Source: Frankiaceae bacterium
GTDB lineage: Bacteria; Actinomycetota; Actinomycetes; JAVEEJ01
Assembly: GCA_030840515.1 (NCBI GenBank)
Contig: JAVEEJ010000128.1
Coordinates: 1 to 6,131, forward strand
DNA length: 6,131 bases
Direction: 5' to 3'
Made by a program: the position numbers and the translations under genes. The notes under the pieces were generated by a model. That model worked only from the letters and a program-made list of their open reading frames with translations, had not been told where the DNA came from and did not search any database. Positions 1 to 5,692 of the stretch are shown one piece after another; position 1 is the stretch's first letter; every line of letters starts with the position of its first letter.

Positions 1-1
1 T

Positions 2-313
2 CGGGACCTGTGCCACCTGAAGTCACTCGACCGCATCACCGACGACGCCCAGCTGCTCACCTCCGAGCTTGTGTCCAATGCTGTGCGCTACTCCACCGAC
101 CAGGTCACCGTGCGGGCATCCAGCGCATTCGACGGGCTGACGGTCACGGTTACCGACGACGGGCAGGTCCCCACCGCCCCCAACGCGCTCCGCCGGTCAC
201 CGGCGTCGCTGCCGACCGTCACCTCCGAGCAGGGCCGCGGGCTCTACCTCGTCGACCGGCTCGCCGCCGACTGGGGCAGCGGCGAGCACACCGTATGGTT
301 CCGTCTTGCCTGA
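2..313 (+). CDS. RsbW/SpoIIAB-like ATP-binding regulatory protein (5' truncated)
   Basis: The reading frame is open from the window edge to a TGA at 311-313, giving the last 103 residues; the start lies outside. The fragment shows the landmarks of a GHKL-type ATPase of the anti-sigma kinase class (HATPase_c_2): an N-box, LLTSELVSNAVRYS, which would supply the Mg/ATP-binding Asn; a G1-like VTDDGQ; and a G2-like GRGLYLVDRLAADWG near the C-terminus. Small cytoplasmic proteins of this type bind ATP and act as anti-sigma factors or as Ser kinases of anti-anti-sigma factors, often in stress response or development in actinobacteria. The partner cannot be told from this window, and any N-terminal domain is unseen. 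The glycosyltransferase gene begins 9 bp after the stop, so the two are probably co-transcribed. The family call is firm; the exact role is unknown. Confidence 0.85.
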   Translation, partial: RDLCHLKSLDRITDDAQLLTSELVSNAVRYSTDQVTVRASSAFDGLTVTVTDDGQVPTAPNALRRSPASLPTVTSEQGRGLYLVDRLAADWGSGEHTVWFRLA

Positions 314-322
314 CGGCGCGCC

Positions 323-1405
323 GTGAAGGTTGGCTTGCTCGCCCCGCCTTGGGTCCCCGTTCCCCCTCCCTCCTACGGCGGCACTGAGGCCGCGGTAGAC
401 CGGCTGGCTCGCGGGCTTGTTGCCGCCGGGCACGAGGTGCTCCTGTTCGCGACCGGCGACAGCACCTGCCCGGTGCCGATGGTGCAGGGAACGCTGCCCG
501 CCCATCGCCAGATCGGTGACACCACGGTCGAGCTCGCGCACGTCATCCGTGGGCACGACAGCCTCTCGACGTGCGACGTCGTCCACGACCACACGCTCGC
601 CGGGCCGGCGATCGGCCGCCGCCGCGGCGCGCCCCCGATGGTGACCACCAGCCACGGGCCTTTCACCCCCGAGGTCAGCGACGTCTACCGCTCCTTCGCG
701 CGCCGCGTCCCGATCATCGCCATCTCTCACGCACAGGCTGTGGAGGCGTCGCTGCAGGGGATCCAGGTGAGCCGGGTGATCCACCACGGGCTCGACGCCG
801 AAGAGGTCACTCAGGGCAAGGGCGGTGGCGGCTACCTGCTCTGCCTCGGCCGGATGCACCCGAACAAGGGCGTAGACGTTGCCGCCCGTGTCGCCCGCGC
901 TGCTGGCTGGCCGCTGAAGATCGCCGCCAAGATGCGCGAGCCCGACGAGCACCGGTGGTTCAAAGACGTCGTCGAGCCGCTGCTCGGTGGGAACATCGAG
1001 TACATCGGCGAGCCGGGGCGCAGCGACGTGCTCGAGCTGCTCGAGCACGCCGACGCAGTGCTCAACCCCATCAAGTGGTCGGAGCCCTTCGGCCTCGTCA
1101 TGGTGGAGGCGCTGGCCGCCGGCACGCCGGTCCTCGCGTTCCCCCACGGTGCAGCGCCCGAGATCATCGAGCACGGCGTGACCGGTTTCCTATGCCCGGA
1201 CGAAGCGACGATGGTCGCGCATGTCGCCGAGCTCGAGACTCTGGACCGGGACGCCTGCAGGGAAGCCGTGCTCACCCGCTTCTCAACCGTCCGCGTGGTC
1301 GAGGACCACCTGGCGCTCTATCAGCGGGTCATCGAGCGGGCACCCGGCCGTGCGGTGGTCGACGAGGCTAGGGCGCGAGCTCCACGCCCCTCGGAAGACC
1401 GCTGA
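323..1405 (+). CDS. Glycosyltransferase family 4 (GT-B fold)
   Basis: This 360-residue protein is a retaining GT-B glycosyltransferase that would move a sugar from an activated donor (probably a nucleotide sugar) to an unidentified acceptor. The N-terminal Rossmann domain opens MKVGLLAPPWVPVPPPSYGG, including the PPxxYGGTE loop (residues 15-22) common in GT4 proteins. The C-terminal donor domain begins near residue 170 with LCLGRMHPNKG. The donor-site EX7E motif is intact: E254 and E262 in SEPFGLVMVE, followed by ALAAGTPVLAF. The GTG at 323 is chosen because it places the conserved first beta strand at the N-terminus. No clear Shine-Dalgarno precedes it, so translation may depend on coupling to the upstream gene, which stops 9 bp earlier. 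There are no obvious membrane segments. The tail after about residue 340 is low-complexity and Arg/Ala-rich, and its last 38 bp overlap the convergent debranching gene. Family is confident; substrate is unknown. Confidence 0.92.
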   Translation: MKVGLLAPPWVPVPPPSYGGTEAAVDRLARGLVAAGHEVLLFATGDSTCPVPMVQGTLPAHRQIGDTTVELAHVIRGHDSLSTCDVVHDHTLAGPAIGRRRGAPPMVTTSHGPFTPEVSDVYRSFARRVPIIAISHAQAVEASLQGIQVSRVIHHGLDAEEVTQGKGGGGYLLCLGRMHPNKGVDVAARVARAAGWPLKIAAKMREPDEHRWFKDVVEPLLGGNIEYIGEPGRSDVLELLEHADAVLNPIKWSEPFGLVMVEALAAGTPVLAFPHGAAPEIIEHGVTGFLCPDEATMVAHVAELETLDRDACREAVLTRFSTVRVVEDHLALYQRVIERAPGRAVVDEARARAPRPSEDR

Positions 1406-3476
1406 CCTCTAGAGCACCGGCGCCCCGGCGGATCCTGACCCGACCCCCACCGAGGGACAGCGACACGTCGTCCGCGAAAGCCCCCTCCGCGACGGGGTCG
1501 ATCCGCACCACACCCTGGTCCAGTCGAGGGTCCAAGCGGAGCAGGGTGCGCAGCAGCAGCAGCGGCGCCGCCGAGGACCAGGCTTGTGGCGAACAGGAGG
1601 TCGGGTAGGCCACCGGCACCGGCAGCTCACTCCGGTCGAGCCCGGCGTAGAGCTCGGGCAGCCGTCCCGCGTTCGCGCACGAGGCGTCGAGCAGCCCCTC
1701 GATCAGACGTCGTGACTCGTCCACGAAGCCGTAGCGCATCAGACCGGCCGCGGCGATCGCCGTGTCGTGCGGCCACACCGACCCGTTGTGATAGCTGAGC
1801 GGGTTGTAGCGGGCCATCTGCGTCGAGAGGGTCCGCAGCCCCCAGCCGCTCGACATCTCGGGTGAGAGCAGCCGCTCCGCGACGGCGCCGGCGCGGCTCT
1901 CGTCGACGATCCCGGTCCAGAGGCAGTGGCCCACGTTGCTGGCGAGGGCATCGACGTGGCGCTTGTCCGCGTCGAGAGCGAGGGCATACCAACCTCCGGC
2001 GTCGATCCAGAAGTCGCGGTTGAAGGCTGCCTTGAGCCGCTCGGCCTTCGCGCGGCAGCGGGTGGCGGTCGGCAGGTCGGCTCGCTGGTCAGCCAGCTCT
2101 GCGCGCGCCAGGTAGCCGGCGTACACGTATCCCTGCACCTCGGCCAACGCGACGGGAGCCCTTGCGAGAGTGCCGTCAGCTGAGTTGATGCCGTCCCAGG
2201 AGTCCTTCCACCCCTGGTTCGCCAGCCCGTCCGGCGTGAGCCGCTCGTACTCGACGTACCCGTCGCCATCGGGATCACCGAAGGTCTCGATCCACTCGAT
2301 CGCGCGGTCGACGTGCGGGAGCAGCGCGTCGATCACCGACCGCGAACCACCCCATCGGCTGAGCTCGCCCACCATCATGACGAACAGCGGTGTGGCGTCG
2401 GCTGTGCCGTAGTAGATGTGGCCGTCGTCGAGGTCGACGGCCGCGTTGGAGCTGAACCTCACCTCGTGCAGGATGCGCCCGGGTTGCTCCTCCGTGGCGG
2501 CGTTCTCGGACGCGCCCTGCAGACGGGCGAGCGTCTGCAGCACGCCCACCGCGAGACTCGGGTCGACGAGCAAGGACATGTAGGAAGTCAGCAGCGAGTC
2601 GCGGCCGAACAGGGCCATGAACCACGGTGCCCCCGCCGCGACGACCGGTGATCCGGGATGCCGCGGGTCTTCGATGATCAGCGAGCCCACGTCGTCGACG
2701 GCGCGCTCGAGCGCCGCGGCCAACCGCGGGTCACCCAGATGCAGCTGAGGAGCCTCGCGGCGCAGACCGGCCAGCCGCTTCGAGGGTCGCGACGCGGTGG
2801 GCAGCTCGCCGCAGCAGTGCTGCAGCTCGACGTCCTGCCCATCCACGGCCATCGTCACCTCGAGACACACCGACCACACGCCTCGGGCTGGAACGACCAC
2901 GTCCCACGACAGGCCCTTGCCGTCTGCCAAGCCGGGTGCTCCGCAACGCTGAGTCATGTGCACGTCGCGCCGCACTCCCGAGCGGACGGCGCTCGCGTCC
3001 AAGGCGGTCTCGTGAAGCATCACGTCAGCGGCGGGATCCGCGCGGCCGGCCTTCACCGCGAACAGGTCGGCGAAGTCGCTCTCGACCCGCAGCTGCACGG
3101 CATGGGCGAGCGGTACGTCGGAGTAGTTGTGCAGCTCGATGTCCTCGCGCATCCCGGAGCCCACCCATCGACGCCGGACCACGAGCAGCGTGCTCTCCTG
3201 CCCGGCCTCGGGAGCCAGCCGCGACACGAACGTCGCGGCATACGGCTCCGTGATGCTCACCGACAGCGGCTCGAGGGGTCGGGCATCGAGTGACAGCCGC
3301 CACCCGCTCACGACTCGGGTGTCCAGCACGAACAGTCCGTCAGCACCGCCCGGGCGGATGTCCCCGGCACGACCCGACAGGCAGAAGGAGGAGCCCTCGA
3401 CGATGGTGACCAATCCACCGGGCTGCTCCAGGCTCACCGGCTCGCCGCTGAAGGTCCACTCAGCTTGTGCAGGCAC
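1368..3476 (-). CDS. Amylo-alpha-1,6-glucosidase / glycogen debranching enzyme-type protein
   Basis: This 702-residue protein has the two-domain layout of bacterial debranching-type enzymes. An N-terminal beta-rich glycogen-debranching domain (about residues 7-215) opens EWTFSGEP, VTIVEGSSFCLSGRAGDI and FVLDTRVVSGWRL. An (alpha/alpha)6 glucosidase domain (about 245-660) carries APWFMALFGRDSLL (283-296), DPDGDGYVEY (401-410), NQGWKDSWDGI (420-430), YHNGSVWPHDTAIA (562-575), RLPELYAG (605-612) and CSPQAWSSAAP (628-638). The acidic residues in the GWKDSWDG and PELYAG segments are plausible catalytic candidates by analogy with related (alpha/alpha)6 glycosidases; this is not proven here. The expected role is cytosolic hydrolysis of alpha-1,6 branch glucose in glycogen-like glucans. 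The 4-alpha-glucanotransferase domain of eukaryotic debranching enzyme is absent. The start is GTG at 3476, placing the conserved WTFSGEP just after it, with a weak GGAA upstream. The gene follows the cyclase stop by 30 bp and overlaps the glycosyltransferase gene tail-to-tail. It is not a GlgX-type (GH13) debranching enzyme. The actual substrate could be another alpha-glucoside. Confidence 0.9.
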   Translation of the reverse strand: MPAQAEWTFSGEPVSLEQPGGLVTIVEGSSFCLSGRAGDIRPGGADGLFVLDTRVVSGWRLSLDARPLEPLSVSITEPYAATFVSRLAPEAGQESTLLVVRRRWVGSGMREDIELHNYSDVPLAHAVQLRVESDFADLFAVKAGRADPAADVMLHETALDASAVRSGVRRDVHMTQRCGAPGLADGKGLSWDVVVPARGVWSVCLEVTMAVDGQDVELQHCCGELPTASRPSKRLAGLRREAPQLHLGDPRLAAALERAVDDVGSLIIEDPRHPGSPVVAAGAPWFMALFGRDSLLTSYMSLLVDPSLAVGVLQTLARLQGASENAATEEQPGRILHEVRFSSNAAVDLDDGHIYYGTADATPLFVMMVGELSRWGGSRSVIDALLPHVDRAIEWIETFGDPDGDGYVEYERLTPDGLANQGWKDSWDGINSADGTLARAPVALAEVQGYVYAGYLARAELADQRADLPTATRCRAKAERLKAAFNRDFWIDAGGWYALALDADKRHVDALASNVGHCLWTGIVDESRAGAVAERLLSPEMSSGWGLRTLSTQMARYNPLSYHNGSVWPHDTAIAAAGLMRYGFVDESRRLIEGLLDASCANAGRLPELYAGLDRSELPVPVAYPTSCSPQAWSSAAPLLLLRTLLRLDPRLDQGVVRIDPVAEGAFADDVSLSLGGGRVRIRRGAGALEVSGLPRGVELAP

Positions 3477-3506
3477 GCCGGGATTCCGGTCTGGGCGTCG
3501 TTCGGC

Positions 3507-4256
3507 TCACGCTCTGGCGCGTCGACTCTCGTACATCACGCGGTCCGCGCGAGCGATCACGTCGTCGAGCTCCTCGTCCGGGTGCAGCTGAGCCAGTCCG
3601 ACGCTGAAGGAAGCGCCGTCCACGGCGGCCGCAAGGTCGTCGAGGACCTGCACGAACCGAGCTGTGACATCCGTGACGCGCGAGTCCGGGAGCCCGCAGA
3701 CGAACTCGTCACCGCCGTAACGCACCACGATGTCATAGGGTCTCAACGCACTTCGCAGCGCGAGCGCCACAGCGCGCAGGAGATCGTCACCGGCGGCATG
3801 ACCGTGCTCGTCGTTGACCCGCTTGAGGTGGTCCACGTCAAGGAAGGCGACGACGAGCGGCTCCTTGGCTCGATGCGCACGGGCCACCGCACTGAGCAGC
3901 TGATCGCGTCCCGGCGAGCGTTGGAGGGCACCGGTGAGGTCGTCCCGATAACTGGCCTCCAGGTAGCGCTGTGCCCGGCCGCGGTCCAGGGCGGCCTCGC
4001 GGCGGTCAAGGGCAGCGGCGGCGCGATCCCGGGCGGCGAGCATCCTGTCGGAGGTGACCCGGGCCGCCTCCACGTCGGATACTCCTTCAAGCGGAGCGAG
4101 CCCCTCCGCCACCTGGTCGCGGTGCTCGGCAGCGCTGTCGCGGCGGAGTGCGGCGGCGTCGCGCTCGCTCGCTGCCAGGTCCAACGTGTCCGGCTCGGAC
4201 GAGTCCGCTTCGACGACCGCTACCGGGTCGGGGACTGACCTCAGACTGTGTCTCAA
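3507..4256 (-). CDS. Diguanylate cyclase with GGDEF domain and heptad-repeat N-terminus
   Basis: This 249-residue soluble protein is predicted to make cyclic di-GMP from two GTP. The GGDEF domain spans about residues 98-249: YRDDLTGALQR at its start, the metal-binding segment FLDVDHLKRVND (138-149), HGHAAGD (151-157), an intact active-site GGDEF (181-185), and FSVGLAQ followed by the closing ADRVMYESRR. An RxxD product-inhibition site (RPYD, 172-175) lies exactly five residues before GGDEF, so feedback control by c-di-GMP is likely. Residues 30-97 are charged and Ala-rich, with RD or DR pairs spaced seven apart, fitting a coiled coil that could drive dimerisation. No PAS, GAF, receiver or membrane segment is seen, so the input signal is unknown. 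The TTG start at 4256 is supported by GGGAGG six bases upstream. The gene follows pxpB by 111 bp and precedes the debranching gene by 30 bp. Confidence 0.93.
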   Translation of the reverse strand: MRHSLRSVPDPVAVVEADSSEPDTLDLAASERDAAALRRDSAAEHRDQVAEGLAPLEGVSDVEAARVTSDRMLAARDRAAAALDRREAALDRGRAQRYLEASYRDDLTGALQRSPGRDQLLSAVARAHRAKEPLVVAFLDVDHLKRVNDEHGHAAGDDLLRAVALALRSALRPYDIVVRYGGDEFVCGLPDSRVTDVTARFVQVLDDLAAAVDGASFSVGLAQLHPDEELDDVIARADRVMYESRRARA

Positions 4257-4367
4257 GTCTCGCCTCCCGTGCCTGTTGGCGACGGTTGCGGGGACCTGGC
4301 AGCCAATCGATGCTCAGGGACAACCTACGCTCGGTACGGCCGAACAGCCATAGATCGGCCAAGGCGA
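4257..4367 (-). other. 111-bp gap between pxpB and the cyclase gene
   Basis: This is the only sizeable gap within the minus-strand block. It holds the cyclase ribosome binding site at its downstream end and no recognisable remnant of pxpC. I found no convincing -35/-10 pair and no stem strong enough for a terminator; a 4-bp stem (TCGG/CCGA around 4331-4343) is too short. A promoter for the cyclase-debranching pair could lie here, but the sequence does not show one clearly. Confidence 0.4.
4263..4268 (-). promoter_or_regulatory. Ribosome binding site for the diguanylate cyclase gene
   Basis: On the minus strand this reads GGGAGG, six bases before the TTG at 4256-4254. It is the strongest Shine-Dalgarno-like site in the minus-strand block and is what decides the unusual TTG start. 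It also suggests that the cyclase is translated independently of pxpB. Confidence 0.75.
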
Positions 4368-4949
4368 CTATCGAACCGGCACGAATCGGACCTTCGACCC
4401 CGGCTGCAGTAGCGCGGGCGGCTCGGACTCAGCGTCGAACAGGACCAGATCCGTGCGCCCCAGCAGCCTCCAGCCACCGGGGGAGGCTGTCGGGTAGATC
4501 GCGCACCAAGATCCTGCGATGGCCACACTTCCGGCCGGCACGGACGGCCGCGGCGTGACCAACCGCGGGGTCTCGAGCCGTGGATGGAGTCCGCGACAGT
4601 AGGGGAAGCCGGGAGCGAAACCGATGAAGGCCACCGTGTAGGTGCTTGCGCTGTGCAGCGCGATCACCTCGTCGCTGTCGAGCCCGTTGATGTCGGACAG
4701 GTCCCGGCCGTCGTAGTGCACGGGAACTTCGACAAGCACTCCGGGAGACGAGTACGGCGGCAACTGCGCCGACAGCACGCGCTGCACTGCCTGGTGTGCT
4801 CCCGGACCGACGACCAGCACCGTGCGCGCGGCGGGGACGACGTCCTGCACGCCGTCGGCTCCCTGCAAGGCCGCCCACACGCGCAACGGCTCGTCATGCT
4901 CGACAAGGACGGCGTTCTCGCCGTAGCGCCGGATGGCGTGCTCGGACAT
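4368..4949 (-). CDS. pxpB: 5-oxoprolinase subunit B (PxpB/KipI family)
   Basis: This 193-residue protein belongs to the allophanate hydrolase subunit 1/KipI family. PxpB works with PxpA and PxpC as ATP-dependent 5-oxoprolinase, opening pyroglutamate to glutamate. The N-terminal half (about 1-85) is the variable alpha/beta part, with VPVHYDG near its end. The C-terminal cyclophilin-like half carries the family signatures FIGFAPGFPYCRGL (108-121), TPR (132-134), VPAGSVAIAG (137-146) and IYPTASPGGWRLLGRT (151-166). From memory it is a little shorter than well-studied homologues of about 210-240 residues, with the core motifs complete. The ATG at 4949 overlaps the pxpA stop as TGATG. No Shine-Dalgarno is visible, which fits translational coupling. 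No pxpC follows: the next gene is a diguanylate cyclase. Some family members (KipI) inhibit sporulation kinases, but adjacency to pxpA favours the oxoprolinase role. Confidence 0.9.
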   Translation of the reverse strand: MSEHAIRRYGENAVLVEHDEPLRVWAALQGADGVQDVVPAARTVLVVGPGAHQAVQRVLSAQLPPYSSPGVLVEVPVHYDGRDLSDINGLDSDEVIALHSASTYTVAFIGFAPGFPYCRGLHPRLETPRLVTPRPSVPAGSVAIAGSWCAIYPTASPGGWRLLGRTDLVLFDAESEPPALLQPGSKVRFVPVR

Positions 4950-5644
4950 CAGGCGAAGGGCGCGAGCTCGACACCGGCCGCGTTCAGTGCTGCGCGCACT
5001 GCAACCGCGATGTGCACGGCACCAGGAGTGTCACCGTGGACGCAGAGGCTGTCGACGTCACCGGAGCGGGCCATCGCCACCGCGCGCCGGGCCACCTCCT
5101 GAGGGTCGTCGATCACTGCACCGGGTTGTGACCGCGGCCTCAACCGCGGACCGTCGTACTCGCGATCCGGAAAGCCTTCGCGGACCACGCGGACACCGGT
5201 GGCCGCAGCCTTTTCGAGCGCCACAGAACCGGGGAGCCCGAGCAGCGGAAGCCCGGCTCGCTGAGCAGCGGTGACGACTGCACCGGCCTGGAGCTCGTCA
5301 TGCACGACGCGGTTGTAGAGCGCGCCGTGCGGCTTGATGTAGACGACCTCCGCAAAGCCCGCGAGGGCACCGATCTGATAGCGGATGTCCGCGGTCAGGT
5401 CCGCTGCGGAGACGTCGAGGTCGCGACGACCGAAGCCGACGAGGTCGCGGTAACCGACCTGCGCACCTACGCGCACCCCGCGAGCTGCTGCGAGCTCCGC
5501 GACCCGCGACATCGTCGACGGGTCGCCGGCGTGGAAGCCGCAGGCCACGTTCGCACTCGTCACGACGTCAAGCAGTGCCTCGTCATCGGTCAGCCGCCAC
5601 GGCCCGAAGCCCTCACCGAGGTCCGCGTTCAGGTCGATCACCAC
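4949..5644 (-). CDS. pxpA: 5-oxoprolinase subunit A (PxpA, LamB/YcsF family)
   Basis: This LamB/YcsF-family protein is 231 residues from the chosen start, slightly shorter than the roughly 245-255 usual in the family. Signatures in order are DLNADLGEGFG (4-14), ANVACGFHAGDP (31-42), AQVGYRDLVGFGRR (61-74), IKPHGALYN (103-111), EGFPDREYDG (156-165), RSQPGAVI (171-178) and CVHGDTPGAV (201-210). With PxpB and PxpC it would cleave pyroglutamate to glutamate in the cytosol, using ATP. The frame stays open far upstream to 6037, but that stretch is antisense to another gene and has no family similarity. The conserved DLNADLGEG fixes the start at one of two adjacent GTGs (5644 or 5641); the first is preferred because AGGA sits seven bases before it. 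The segment that usually reads GAHP in well-studied homologues is GAQV here (60-63). Confidence 0.92.
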   Translation of the reverse strand: MVIDLNADLGEGFGPWRLTDDEALLDVVTSANVACGFHAGDPSTMSRVAELAAARGVRVGAQVGYRDLVGFGRRDLDVSAADLTADIRYQIGALAGFAEVVYIKPHGALYNRVVHDELQAGAVVTAAQRAGLPLLGLPGSVALEKAAATGVRVVREGFPDREYDGPRLRPRSQPGAVIDDPQEVARRAVAMARSGDVDSLCVHGDTPGAVHIAVAVRAALNAAGVELAPFA

Positions 5645-5692
5645 GGATCGATCCTGCCGTGCGATGCTGCCGGAGACGAGAGGGGGCCGGAG
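5645..5692. promoter_or_regulatory. 48-bp divergent intergenic region between pxpA and the DinB-like gene
   Basis: Both flanking genes must start transcription from here or from within each other's 5' ends. The region contains a perfect 10-bp palindrome, GGATCGATCC (5645-5654), touching the first pxpA GTG, and the ribosome binding sites of both genes. No clear -35/-10 pair was found. With so little room, the two promoters probably overlap; this is inference from spacing. Confidence 0.45.
5681..5686 (+). promoter_or_regulatory. Ribosome binding site for the DinB-like gene
   Basis: AGGGGG lies six bases upstream of the ATG at 5693. It supports that start over the out-of-frame ATG at 5664. Confidence 0.65.

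Noticed and set aside
197..1174. Long minus-strand open frame (325 codons) opposite the glycosyltransferase gene.
   Set aside because: It has no recognisable motifs and lies opposite a gene with clear GT4 signatures. Long antisense frames are expected in high-GC DNA.
1549..1564. Run of CAG/GCA triplets as a possible unstable repeat.
   Set aside because: It encodes the Leu run APLLLLRTLL in a helix of the debranching enzyme and is too short to be a meaningful repeat tract.
2658..3293. Plus-strand open frame (211 codons) opposite the debranching gene.
   Set aside because: It is antisense to the well-conserved N-terminal debranching domain and has no motif of its own.
3465..4238. Plus-strand open frame (257 codons) opposite the cyclase gene.
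   Set aside because: It shows no family motif and mirrors the cyclase codon structure, while the minus strand carries a complete GGDEF domain.
4331..4343. Inverted repeat TCGG/CCGA between pxpB and the cyclase gene, considered as a terminator.
   Set aside because: The stem is only 4 bp with no following T run on the minus strand, too weak to support a terminator.
4087..4362. Minus-strand open frame (91 codons) starting in the pxpB-cyclase gap, considered as a pxpC remnant.
   Set aside because: Its translation shows no PxpC/allophanate hydrolase subunit 2 motif, and most of it overlaps the cyclase gene in another frame.
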